Of a stretch of DNA of 64,000 nt, positions 18,296 through 26,154 are shown one piece after another. Where the stretch lies: the NCBI RefSeq assembly GCF_001428025.1, contig NZ_LMSC01000007.1, forward strand, positions 62,320 through 126,319. Direction: 5' to 3'. The translations under genes and the position numbers were made by a program. Within the stretch, counting starts at the first letter, position 1, and each line of letters opens with the position of its first letter. A model generated the notes under the pieces. It searched no databases. It was given only the letters and a program-made list of their open reading frames with translations, and was not told where the DNA came from. Source of the stretch: Phycicoccus sp. Soil748 (lineage in GTDB: Bacteria; Actinomycetota; Actinomycetes; Actinomycetales; Dermatophilaceae).

Positions 18296-19144
18296 TCAGT
18301 GGGAGACGACCCACCTGCCCGACGACGGGTCCATACGGGCCAATCCGAGTTCCGCGAACCCGTCGAGCCATCCCTGCATGGGGAACCATCCCCAGATGTC
18401 GCGGAACACGTTGGCGTTGTTGACGATCGAGTGCAGGTGCTGCGTCGGCGGCGAGCTCGTGGGGTGGTGCTGGTGGTATGCCGCTGCGCCCCCTGTCCAC
18501 ACGAGGCTCCCGCCCGCGGCGGCGAGCCGCTGACCGAAGTCGGTGTCCTCGGCGCCATACCCCGTGTAGTCCTCGCTGAACCCGCCGAGACGCCGCCAGT
18601 GGTCCGCGGTCACGCCGAAGGAGAGCGACCAGAACAGCCGGACGTCGCCGTCCTCGGCCACCTCCCGGGGGGCCAGCCGGGGACGGGCCGGGTGGGGGTC
18701 GGCGAGGTCGCAGAGCCCCGGACGCCGGTAGTCGGCAGGATGGTCAGCCGGTGGCAGGTAGGCCACCTCGCCGCACACCACCACCGGGAACGGGCGTGCG
18801 GACACGCCCTGCAGGACCTCGTCGTAGCGGGCGACGGTCCCCTCGGCTGGGATGCAGTCGACGTCGAGGAAGACCAGGCGGTCGGCTCCCGCCTCGAGCG
18901 CGACGGCCGCCCCGACGTTGCGCGCGGAGGCGAGCGGCAGGTCGGCCCCTATGGCGTCCATGAAGGACGTGTGCACCCCGGGCAGGACCTCCCGGGCCAC
19001 GGTGACCACCTCGGGGTCGCCCATCGACACGACGACGTGCAGGTCCGCGGGGCGGGACTGCCTGCGCAGGCCCCACGCCTGCCCGCGCAGGTGCTCGTGG
19101 CGTCCCCGGGCGATGGTGACGACGGCTGTCCGGTGGGTGCTCAC
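18296..19144 (-). CDS. Family 2-like glycosyltransferase (GT-A fold)
   Basis: A 282-residue GT-A glycosyltransferase. A Rossmann-like N-terminus (TAVVTIARGRHEHLRGQ) leads to a metal-binding FLDVDC motif (Asp94, Asp96), and the C-terminal part has GGFSEDYTGYGAEDTDFG, the acceptor-side motif of the Glyco_transf_7C/galactosyltransferase type. There is no membrane segment. The GTG start overlaps the upstream gene's stop (GTGA). It is last of four glycosyltransferase genes, consistent with stepwise assembly of one glycan or glycolipid. Donor and acceptor are unknown. Confidence 0.85.
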   Translation of the reverse strand: MSTHRTAVVTIARGRHEHLRGQAWGLRRQSRPADLHVVVSMGDPEVVTVAREVLPGVHTSFMDAIGADLPLASARNVGAAVALEAGADRLVFLDVDCIPAEGTVARYDEVLQGVSARPFPVVVCGEVAYLPPADHPADYRRPGLCDLADPHPARPRLAPREVAEDGDVRLFWSLSFGVTADHWRRLGGFSEDYTGYGAEDTDFGQRLAAAGGSLVWTGGAAAYHQHHPTSSPPTQHLHSIVNNANVFRDIWGWFPMQGWLDGFAELGLARMDPSSGRWVVSH

Positions 19145-20163
19145 GACCCTGCGCCCGGGACGAGGTCGCCGGCCAGCCGGTCCAGGTGGGCCGCCGCCCG
19201 GGCGGCGCCGTCGCCCGTCGACCAGCGGGACCACCGCTGCCCGCCGCGTGCCAGGGCGCGGTCGAGCAGCTCGGGCCACTCGCGGGGAGACGGCCACGAC
19301 GCGCACCCCACGGCGATGCGCCAGTCGTCCACCCTGCGTGCCGTCGCCACCTGCTCGTCGTGGGGCCGGGGCTGGGCGACGACGACCGCGGGCCGGCGGG
19401 CCGCGGCGACCTCGGCCACGGCGTTCTGGCCGCCGTGGGTGACAACGACGTCCGCGGCCTGCAGGTCGGCCCACAGGTCCCCGGACGCGCCCCGACCGGG
19501 CGACCGCTCCACCCACGTCCAGTCCGGGGTGGCCGCTCGGGCCTGCTCCACCTGGGCGGCCGTCGTGGAGTGGCCACCGGCACCCCAGAGGACCAGGACC
19601 GTGCGACCCGGGTGGGCTGCGGGGACCGGGTCCGGGAGGCTTCGGTGGTCGAACCGCGAGATGGCGCCGACGAACCACGCCTTGGCGAACCAGCGGTCCG
19701 GCCAGTGCAGGTCGTGCGCACCCCGCGGCCACGGCGCCAGTAGGGCGTCGGCCGTGTCGTAGGCCAGGCGGTGGGGGCGGTCGTCGCGCCGACCGGGCAT
19801 CGCCACGACGACGGTGGGCACCCCGCAGAGCCGGGCGAGGAGCGTCACCTCGACGGAGACGTCCACGACCAGGGCGCTGGGGCGCTCCTCGGCCGCCCAC
19901 CGGGCGATCTGGGCCGACCGGCGGGCCAGCCCCTCGTGGTGCGTCGGGGCCCAGTGCAGCACCCCGTGGGCGGTCGGGTCGCGGTCCGCCAGGGCGCCGG
20001 GGTGCGGGTCGTCGTCGCGCGCCAGGGTCGTCCAGCCGCCCTCCCACCCAGGCGGTGGCGCGGCGGAGCTCAGGCCCCAGACAGGTTGATCGAGGGCGGC
20101 CGCGATGCCGCGCATCCGTGTGAGGTGACCCGCCCCCTGGTGGTGGGCGTAGTACCCGATCAC
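19141..20163 (-). CDS. GT-B glycosyltransferase (MurG/GT28-like)
   Basis: A 340-residue GT-B fold protein. The N-terminal half begins with MIGYYAHHQGAGHLTRM, the glycine-rich loop with GxGH seen in MurG-like enzymes. The C-terminal nucleotide-sugar half contains VLVLWGAGGHS and VVTHGGQNAVAEVAAARRPAVVV, the GGxN/E motif with a small-residue helix that contacts the UDP-sugar ribose. The GTG overlaps the previous gene's stop by 4 bp and its own stop overlaps the next start by 4 bp, so translation is probably coupled. The sugar donor is not predictable. Confidence 0.83.
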   Translation of the reverse strand: MIGYYAHHQGAGHLTRMRGIAAALDQPVWGLSSAAPPPGWEGGWTTLARDDDPHPGALADRDPTAHGVLHWAPTHHEGLARRSAQIARWAAEERPSALVVDVSVEVTLLARLCGVPTVVVAMPGRRDDRPHRLAYDTADALLAPWPRGAHDLHWPDRWFAKAWFVGAISRFDHRSLPDPVPAAHPGRTVLVLWGAGGHSTTAAQVEQARAATPDWTWVERSPGRGASGDLWADLQAADVVVTHGGQNAVAEVAAARRPAVVVAQPRPHDEQVATARRVDDWRIAVGCASWPSPREWPELLDRALARGGQRWSRWSTGDGAARAAAHLDRLAGDLVPGAGS

Positions 20164-21227
20164 GCGGCCACCTCGGGAGCCAGGAGCAGGTCGCCGTAGG
20201 CCGCGACGTAGGCGTCGACCATGGCGTCGAGCGAGCAGTGGGCCACCGCGTGGGCGCGGGCCCGCGCACGGTCCATGGCACAGACCTCGTCCACCGCCGC
20301 CGCGGCCGCCGCCACGTCGCCGGGCTCGACGAGCGTGCCGCAGTCGGCAGGGACGAACTCGGGGAGGCCCCCACGCCGGTACCCCACGACCGGTGTCCCG
20401 CAGGCCATCGACTCGGCGGCGACGAGGCCGTAGGGCTCGTCCCAGTCGGGGGTGACGACCAGGGCGGCGCTGCGCCCCACGAGGTCACGCAGAGCCGCGA
20501 CCTCGAGGTGGCCGACGTACTGCGCGTGGTCGCCGAGGAGCGGCTCGAGCCGGTCGCGGAAGTAGGCGACGTCGCCGACCGGGCCGGCCAGGCGGATGCG
20601 CCGTCCGCTGGCGGCGGCGATGCGCACGGCCTCGTGAGGGGCCTTCTCGGGGACCACCCGTCCCATCCACACGAGCTCCTCGCCGCCGGGGCCCGGGGTC
20701 CACCTGGCGGTGTCGACCCCGTTGTGCACGACGGCGGCTCGGGTCACGTGGCCCCACTGGCGGGCGGTGTGCTCGCTCACGGCCACGAAGCGGCTGCGGC
20801 TCTGGTCCATGAGCGCGATCGCGGGCTCCAGCCACGGGGTCGGTGGCGTGTGCAGCGTCGTCAACATCGGGGCCGGGCAGGACTGGGCGAGGGCCACGGG
20901 CAGGTAGTGGAGGCTGTTGTTGTGGATCACGTCCACGTCGCCCCGTCGCTGCAGCTCGAGCATCACCTGCAGGTAGGCGTGGTGCTCAGCCAGCCACGTC
21001 TCCGGCGGCATGCTGACGTCACCGCGCGCGTCCTCGCTGAGCACCAGGGGGTCGACCGTGATCTCCCGGGCGTCGAGCGCCGGGTCGCTGCCGGCTCCGG
21101 CGAACAGGGTCACCTCGATGCCTCGAGCGCGCAGGCCGCGCACGAGGGCCCAGGTCAGGGACTCGAGTCCGCCGGCGAAGGGCTGGCGCAACGGGTGCTT
21201 GGCGGCCCCGAGGATCACGACGTGCAC
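20160..21227 (-). CDS. Family 4 glycosyltransferase (GT-B)
   Basis: A 355-residue retaining GT4 enzyme. The N-terminal domain has FAGGLESLTWALVRGLRARG and VIHNNSLHYLPVAL; the donor domain has VWMGRVVPEKAPHEAV, YVGHLEVAALRDLVG and the EX7E-type DEPYGLVAAESMACGTPVVG. The GTG at 21227 was chosen because GGAGG lies 5 nt upstream. A GTG three codons later would give a 4-bp GTGA overlap, but its ribosome-binding-site spacing would be poor. With the chosen start, the gene overlaps the preceding glycosyltransferase by 13 bp. Confidence 0.9.
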   Translation of the reverse strand: MHVVILGAAKHPLRQPFAGGLESLTWALVRGLRARGIEVTLFAGAGSDPALDAREITVDPLVLSEDARGDVSMPPETWLAEHHAYLQVMLELQRRGDVDVIHNNSLHYLPVALAQSCPAPMLTTLHTPPTPWLEPAIALMDQSRSRFVAVSEHTARQWGHVTRAAVVHNGVDTARWTPGPGGEELVWMGRVVPEKAPHEAVRIAAASGRRIRLAGPVGDVAYFRDRLEPLLGDHAQYVGHLEVAALRDLVGRSAALVVTPDWDEPYGLVAAESMACGTPVVGYRRGGLPEFVPADCGTLVEPGDVAAAAAAVDEVCAMDRARARAHAVAHCSLDAMVDAYVAAYGDLLLAPEVAA

Positions 21228-22309
21228 GCGAGCCTCCGCTCGAGCGCCGTGGCGTAGACGTGCTCGTGCGCCGCGGCCAGCTCGTGGCGCTCGGCGGCTC
21301 GCGCCGGCCAGGTGGCCCTGGGCGCCGTCAGGCCTGCCTGGTGGCGACGGTGCGCCACCCGGACGGCCGCGGTGAGGGTCGCCGCGCGCTCGGCACCGTC
21401 TGCCGAGTAGGACAGGACGGGTCGCTGCTCGGCGTAGAACCCGCAGTCGGGGGCGACCACCCACGTCCCGAGGTCGTGACAGGCCTCGAGCCAGCCGGAG
21501 TGGGTGCCGAAGCGGTAGGGGAGCACGGACACGTCGAGTCCCTGGAGGTAGGCCCAGAGCTCGTCGTCGGTGAAGTAGTCGTGGACGTGCAGGTCGACCT
21601 GCCCGCGGCGAGCCAGGTCGTGGACGTGCGCGGCGAAGCCGGGGTCGTGGTGGCGCATCCCGGGTGTCATGACGTCGGTGTGCACGTCGACGCGCAGGAC
21701 GGCGTCCGGCACACCGGTCAGGGCAGTGACCACGGCGTCGAGGTCCGCGACGGGGTCCATGTTGGCGCGCAGGCTCTTTGCGTGCAGGCCCACCACGAAC
21801 GCCGATCCCGTGGGTCGCGGGCGCTCGACCCAGGCCTGTGGCACCACGTGGGGGTGGGGCAGGACGGTGGCTGTGCGACCCCAGCGCGCGGCGATCGTGT
21901 CGGCCGCGCCTCGGGTGAGCGTGATGAGGTGGTCGGCTGCGTCGACGAGCACCGCGAGCTGGGCGTCGTGGGCGTCGGCCGTGGTGTGGTGCGGGTTGCG
22001 CAGGTCGTGGACAGTCAGCACCAGCGGCTTGTCGTGCTCGCGCAGGGCCGTGACGACGTCGCGCAGGTCCTGCGGGGAGAGCGCGTCGAAGCCGAAGTGC
22101 ACGTGCATGACGTCGAACTCGGCGGCGTGGGCACGAACCCACTCGGCGGTGAGCATGCGCGGGGGCCACCACGGAGAGTCGGGGGAGTCACCCGCCGGCG
22201 GGTCGGCGAGCCGGCTGACCGCAGCGGGGCCAGGGCCGGCCCCGGGGACGGGGGACAGGTGCCGGACGTAGACGTGACCGGACGGGATGGAAGCCACAAC
22301 GATGCTCAA
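21215..22309 (-). CDS. Glycosyltransferase family 1/4-like, TTG start
   Basis: A 364-residue GT-B-like protein, first gene of the operon. VMHVHFGFDALSPQDLRDVV and LTVHDLRNPHH form the N-terminal domain; SVLPYRFGTHSGWLEACHDLGTWVVAP corresponds to the donor-binding EX7E region, here with a weaker acidic pattern. The start is inferred as TTG at 22309: GGAGG lies 5 nt before it, the product begins MSIVVASIPSGHVYVRHL as expected for a first beta strand, and no ATG or GTG fits as well. A longer frame upstream lacks protein-like character. Confidence 0.8.
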   Translation of the reverse strand: MSIVVASIPSGHVYVRHLSPVPGAGPGPAAVSRLADPPAGDSPDSPWWPPRMLTAEWVRAHAAEFDVMHVHFGFDALSPQDLRDVVTALREHDKPLVLTVHDLRNPHHTTADAHDAQLAVLVDAADHLITLTRGAADTIAARWGRTATVLPHPHVVPQAWVERPRPTGSAFVVGLHAKSLRANMDPVADLDAVVTALTGVPDAVLRVDVHTDVMTPGMRHHDPGFAAHVHDLARRGQVDLHVHDYFTDDELWAYLQGLDVSVLPYRFGTHSGWLEACHDLGTWVVAPDCGFYAEQRPVLSYSADGAERAATLTAAVRVAHRRHQAGLTAPRATWPARAAERHELAAAHEHVYATALERRLACTS

Positions 22310-22425
22310 GACATCCTCCAGGGGAAGGCGTCGAGCGTGCGCCAGCACAGCCCGACAGGGCAGCTGGCGCATGTTTTGACCGGCTCGTGGTTACTGACCT
22401 CAACGTAACCCGGACCACCGAAGAC

Positions 22426-22485
22426 GGCGACCCCCGCGACGGCGACCCTCGCGACGGCGACCCTCGCGACGGCGACCCTCGCGAC
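22426..22485. repeat. 15-bp tandem repeat, four copies
   Basis: GGCGACCCNCGCGAC is repeated four times in perfect register, the first copy differing at one base. It lies in the 279-bp gap between the glycosyltransferase operon and the next GNAT gene. The period is a multiple of three, but no convincing gene spans it. Upstream of it, 22310-22425 holds nothing else I can identify. Confidence 0.9.
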
Positions 22486-22588
22486 GGGGCCCTGACGACG
22501 AGGTCGCGACGACAGGCCCCGGCGCCAGGTCCTCGCGGTGACCCGATTCCGGTGGTCGAGCCGCGGGGGCCCGTGAGAGGGTCGCCGG

Positions 22589-23230
22589 ATGCTCAACGAC
22601 GTCTGGCCCCTCTTCGGACTCACGATCCGCACCCCTCGGCTCGAGCTGCGGCTCCCGCGCGAGGAGGAGCTCGCCGAGCTGGCGCAGCTCGCAGGGCTGG
22701 GGGTGCACGAGCCCGGCCAGCGCCCGTTCCTCACCCCGTGGACCGAGGGCAGCGCCGAGGAACGCGCGCGCTCGGTGCTCCAGGGGCACTGGGACCGGCT
22801 CGGTGCGTGGGAGGTCGACGACTGGCGCCTGGGCCTGGGCGTCTTCGAGGGCGACCGACCCGTGGGCGTGGTCACGCTGCGCGCCACGGACTTCCCGGTC
22901 GTGCGAGAGGTGGCCACGACCTCGTGGCTGGGCCTCGCGCACCACCGACGAGGACTGGGTACGCAGGCCCGTGAGGCCGCGCTCAGCCTCGCCTTCGACC
23001 ACCTCGGCGCCGAGGCCGCGCTCACCGAGGTCTTCCAGGACAACGCCGCGTCCCAGGGGGTGTCCCGCAAGCTGGGCTACGAGCACGACGGGATCTCGCG
23101 TGACGCCCGCGGAGACGAGGTCCTGGTTTCCGACCGGCTGCGGCTGACCCGCAGCGGGTGGCAGTCGCGGCCCCGGCCCGAGGTCACGGTCGACGGCCTC
23201 GCGCAGTGCCGGTCGTTCTTCGGCGCCTGA
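22589..23230 (+). CDS. GNAT family N-acetyltransferase (RimJ/RimL-like)
   Basis: A 213-residue acetyltransferase that transfers acetyl from acetyl-CoA to an amine. It begins with the RimJ/RimL-type TIRTPRLELRLPREEEL, carries a V-type acetyl-CoA strand (EVATTSWLGLAHHRRGLGTQAREA, with RRGLGT as the pyrophosphate loop) and ends with the usual EVFQDNAASQGVSRKLGYE motif. The substrate may be a ribosomal protein N-terminus or a small amine. A GAGGGT hexamer ends 6 nt before the ATG, suggesting a leaderless message. It is convergent with arsR. Confidence 0.88.
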   Translation: MLNDVWPLFGLTIRTPRLELRLPREEELAELAQLAGLGVHEPGQRPFLTPWTEGSAEERARSVLQGHWDRLGAWEVDDWRLGLGVFEGDRPVGVVTLRATDFPVVREVATTSWLGLAHHRRGLGTQAREAALSLAFDHLGAEAALTEVFQDNAASQGVSRKLGYEHDGISRDARGDEVLVSDRLRLTRSGWQSRPRPEVTVDGLAQCRSFFGA

Positions 23231-23272
23231 CCCCATCCGGTGCCCTCACCGACGAATGGCCGGGCAGGGCCC

Positions 23273-23611
23273 TCAGGCGGTGAGGAGTGCGGACAGGGCG
23301 GCGAGCGCCTCGGGTCGGACCCAGTAGTAGACGAAGGTGCCGCGGCGCTCGCAGTCGACGAGACCGGCCTGGCGCAGGGTCTTGAGGTGGTGGGAGATCG
23401 TGCCCGAGGAGAGGTCGAAGGCGGGCGTGATCTCGCAGACGCACAGCTCCGGCTGGGCGGCGATCATCGAGGCCATCTGCAGCCGGACCGGGTCGCCCAG
23501 CGCCTTGAACATCGGCGCCAGCCGCTCGGCGTCCTCGGCGGTGACGGGTGAGGTCGCGAGGCCGCAGCAGCTGGCTTGGCGGACCTTCGGCTCTGACTCG
23601 AGGACGGGCAT
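23273..23611 (-). CDS. arsR: ArsR-family arsenic-responsive repressor
   Basis: A 112-residue ArsR/SmtB winged-helix repressor. The alpha-3 metalloid site ELCVCEI (55-61, Cys57/Cys59) is the classical As(III)-sensing motif, and a further Cys pair (Cys15/Cys16) near the N-terminus could complete the three-coordinate site. The DNA-recognition helix is SSGTISHHLKTLRQAGLV. It is divergent from arsM and the two share a 79-bp region with a palindrome at 23621-23634, the likely operator. No ribosome-binding site precedes the ATG at 23611; a CAAGAT hexamer ends 6 nt upstream, so a leaderless mRNA is possible. Confidence 0.93.
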   Translation of the reverse strand: MPVLESEPKVRQASCCGLATSPVTAEDAERLAPMFKALGDPVRLQMASMIAAQPELCVCEITPAFDLSSGTISHHLKTLRQAGLVDCERRGTFVYYWVRPEALAALSALLTA

Positions 23612-23620
23612 GCGACTATC

Positions 23621-23634
23621 TTGACAGATGTCAA
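23621..23634. promoter_or_regulatory. Candidate ArsR operator and arsM -35
   Basis: TTGACA and TGTCAA form a perfect inverted repeat around GA, midway between arsR and arsM. The left arm is also a consensus -35 for arsM, with a weak CATGCT-like -10 about 18 nt on. A repressor bound here would block both divergent promoters. Confidence 0.55.
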
Positions 23635-23690
23635 ACCAGCGCACCATGCTGGACGTGCTGATTCGACAGTTCTCAAATCAAGGAGTGGCC

Positions 23691-24593
23691 ATGGCCGACG
23701 TGCAGATGAGTGACGAGCAGGTCCGTGAGGCGGTGCGCGAGCGCTATGCCGCCGCGGCCACGACCCTTCTGGGCGAACCGACCGGCGACCCGTCGGCCCG
23801 GGAGAGCTCGGCACAGGAGGCACAGAACGGGTGCTGCGGCGGTGGTGGCTGCTGCGGAGGCACCAGCGCCCAGGCGGTCGACCCGATCAGCAGCGGCCTG
23901 TACGACGCGGACTCCGTGCCGTCAGGCACGGCCCTCGCTGCCTCCCTGGGCTGCGGCAACCCGACCGCGCTGGCAGAGCTCCGTCCCGGCCAGGATGTCC
24001 TCGACCTCGGGTCGGGTGGCGGCCTGGACGTGCTGCTCTCGGCGCGACGGGTCGCCCCGGGCGGCACCGCGTACGGCCTGGACATGACCGACGAGATGCT
24101 GGAGCTGGCCAGGCGCAACCAGGCCGAGGCGGGGATCGACAACGCCACGTTCCTGCAGGGCGCCATCGAGGACGTGCCGCTCCCGGACGCCTCCGTCGAC
24201 GTGGTCATCTCCAACTGCGTCATCAACCTCTCCACCGACAAGGACGCCGTCCTGCGCGAGGCGTTCCGGGTGCTCCGGCCGGGTGGGCGCTTCGCCGTCT
24301 CCGACATCGTGCTGCTGCGCCCGATCCCGACCGAGCTGCAGGGCGTCGTCCGGCTCTGGACGGGCTGCATCTCCGGGGCCCTGCGCAGCGAGGAGTTCGT
24401 CGACAAGCTCGCGGCGGCCGGGTTCGAGGACGCCGAGGTCGAGGTGACGCGCGGCTACACGCGCGACGACCTGACAGGCATGGCGGAGGTCACCGACGCA
24501 ATCGAGCTGCCCGAGGGCATGGGTCGTTCAGAGCTCGTCGACGCGCTGGACGGCGCCTTCGCGAGCGCGTTCGTCCGGGCGCGCAAGCCGTGA
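23691..24593 (+). CDS. arsM: Arsenite S-adenosylmethionine methyltransferase
   Basis: Methylates arsenite to mono-, di- and trimethyl species using SAM. The 300-residue protein has the SAM motif DVLDLGSGGGLDVLLSARRV (102-121) and Cys88, Cys176 (ISNCVINLS) and Cys226 (TGCISGAL). Cys176/Cys226 have the same spacing as Cys174/Cys224 of algal ArsM, which bind As(III). A Cys-rich segment GCCGGGGCC (47-55) precedes the core. ATG 23691 has a perfect AAGGAG 5 nt upstream; a longer in-frame start lies inside the promoter region. It is first of arsM-acr3-arsC. Confidence 0.94.
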   Translation: MADVQMSDEQVREAVRERYAAAATTLLGEPTGDPSARESSAQEAQNGCCGGGGCCGGTSAQAVDPISSGLYDADSVPSGTALAASLGCGNPTALAELRPGQDVLDLGSGGGLDVLLSARRVAPGGTAYGLDMTDEMLELARRNQAEAGIDNATFLQGAIEDVPLPDASVDVVISNCVINLSTDKDAVLREAFRVLRPGGRFAVSDIVLLRPIPTELQGVVRLWTGCISGALRSEEFVDKLAAAGFEDAEVEVTRGYTRDDLTGMAEVTDAIELPEGMGRSELVDALDGAFASAFVRARKP

Positions 24594-25684
24594 CGTCGCC
24601 CACCACCGGGGTGCGGTCGCCCGCGGTAGCCGCCCGGCTCTCGACGCTAGACCGCTTCCTGCCGGTCTGGATCCTGGCGGCCATGGCGCTCGGGCTCCTC
24701 CTGGGGCGGCTCGTCCCCGGCCTGTCCGACGTGCTGTCCGCGGTGCAGGTCGACGGGGTCTCGCTGCCGATTGCCGTCGGCCTGCTCGTGATGATGTACC
24801 CCGTGCTGGCCAAGGTGCGCTACGACCGGCTCGACACGGTGACGGGGGACCACCGCCTGCTCGTCTCGAGCGTCGTGCTCAACTGGCTGGTCGGGCCGGC
24901 GCTGATGTTCGCCCTGGCGTGGCTGCTGCTCCCCGACCTCCCGGAGTACCGCACGGGGCTCATCATCGTCGGGCTGGCGCGGTGCATCGCCATGGTCGTC
25001 ATCTGGAACGACCTGGCCTGCGGCGACCGCGAGGCGGCGGCCGTCCTCGTCGCGCTCAACTCCCTGTTCCAGGTCGTGGCGTTCGCGGTCCTCGGGTGGT
25101 TCTACCTGTCGGTGCTGCCCGGGTGGCTCGGCCTCGACCGGTCGAGCCTCGACGTCTCGCCGTGGAAGATCGCCGGCAGCGTCCTCGTCTTCCTCGGTGT
25201 CCCGCTGCTCGCCGGCTACCTCAGCCGGCGCCTCGGCGAGCGCAGCGTCGGCCGCGACCGCTACGAGCGTTCCTTCCTGCCCAGGATCGGTCCGTGGGCG
25301 TTGTACGGGCTGCTGTTCACGATCGTGGTCCTGTTCGCCCTCCAGGGCGAGCAGGTCACCAGCCACCCTCTGGACGTCGCGCGGATCGCGCTGCCCCTGC
25401 TGGCGTACTTCGCCCTGATGTGGGGCGGCGGCTACCTGCTGGGCCGGGCCCTGGGGCTGGGCTACGAGCGGACCACGACCCTGGCCTTCACCGCCGCCGG
25501 CAACAACTTCGAGCTGGCCATCGCCGTTGCCATCGCCACCTTCGGGGTCGCCTCCGGCCAGGCCCTGGCGGGCGTGGTCGGCCCCCTGATCGAGGTGCCC
25601 GTCCTCGTGGCCCTCGTCTACGTCAGCCTCGCCCTGAGGAACCGGTTCCCGCACCCCACGCCCGAGGAGGCCCCCCGTGCCTGA
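24590..25684 (+). CDS. acr3: Arsenite efflux permease ACR3
   Basis: A 364-residue inner-membrane carrier of the bile/arsenite/riboflavin transporter superfamily with about ten hydrophobic segments. It exports As(III). The conserved Cys lies in VGLARCIAMVVIWNDLACGD, and TAAGNNFELAIAVAIATFG is the second family motif. The GTG start overlaps the arsM stop by 4 bp and the gene's end overlaps arsC by 8 bp, so the three products are coupled. Some actinobacterial ACR3 genes are fused to arsC; here they are separate. Confidence 0.95.
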   Translation: MTSPTTGVRSPAVAARLSTLDRFLPVWILAAMALGLLLGRLVPGLSDVLSAVQVDGVSLPIAVGLLVMMYPVLAKVRYDRLDTVTGDHRLLVSSVVLNWLVGPALMFALAWLLLPDLPEYRTGLIIVGLARCIAMVVIWNDLACGDREAAAVLVALNSLFQVVAFAVLGWFYLSVLPGWLGLDRSSLDVSPWKIAGSVLVFLGVPLLAGYLSRRLGERSVGRDRYERSFLPRIGPWALYGLLFTIVVLFALQGEQVTSHPLDVARIALPLLAYFALMWGGGYLLGRALGLGYERTTTLAFTAAGNNFELAIAVAIATFGVASGQALAGVVGPLIEVPVLVALVYVSLALRNRFPHPTPEEAPRA

Positions 25685-26096
25685 CCCCCGCCCTTCCGTG
25701 CTCTACGTGTGCGTCCACAACGCCGGGCGCTCCCAGATGGCCGCGGCCTACACGACCCACCTCTCCGCAGGACGGGTGGAGGTGCGGTCCGCGGGCTCGG
25801 CGCCGGCGGACAGCGTCAACCCCGCGGTCCAGGACGCCATGCTCGAGGAGGGCATCGACCTCAGCGCGGAGACGCCCAAGCTGCTGACCCCCGAAGCGGT
25901 GCAGGCGTCCGACGTCGTCATCACCATGGGGTGCGGCGACGCGTGCCCGTTCTACCCGGGGAAGCGCTACCTCGACTGGCAGCTCGACGACCCGGCCGGG
26001 CAGGGCGTCGACGCGGTGCGCCCGATCCGCGACGAGATCAAGCGCCGGGTCAGCGCGCTGCTCGAGGATCTGGGCATCCCCGTCACCGGCGTGTGA
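25677..26096 (+). CDS. arsC: Arsenate reductase, mycothiol-dependent LMW-phosphatase type
   Basis: A 139-residue reductase of arsenate to arsenite. The P-loop VCVHNAGRS holds nucleophile Cys12 and Arg18 (CX5R). Residues 83-98 read TMGCGDACPFYPGKR with Cys86 and Cys90; this region and the DPAGQGVDAVRPIRDEIKRRV ending resemble Corynebacterium ArsC1/ArsC2, which use mycothiol and mycoredoxin. The presence of mshB in this window agrees with mycothiol use, although the CxxxC pair could also support a thioredoxin-type relay. Confidence 0.9.
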   Translation: MPDPRPSVLYVCVHNAGRSQMAAAYTTHLSAGRVEVRSAGSAPADSVNPAVQDAMLEEGIDLSAETPKLLTPEAVQASDVVITMGCGDACPFYPGKRYLDWQLDDPAGQGVDAVRPIRDEIKRRVSALLEDLGIPVTGV

Positions 26097-26154
26097 GGTT
26101 CCGGGTGGAGGAACCCTGCTTGCCGACCGCTGACGCGCACGCCAAGGTGTGTGC

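Noticed and set aside
22426-22485. CRISPR-like array
   Set aside because: The repeats are contiguous with no spacers, the unit is only 15 bp, and no cas gene is present.
22387-22974. An open frame translating the tandem repeat as DGDPR repeats, running into the GNAT gene
   Set aside because: Its remainder is out of frame with and inside the real acetyltransferase gene, and the composition is Arg/Ala/Gly-rich frame noise.
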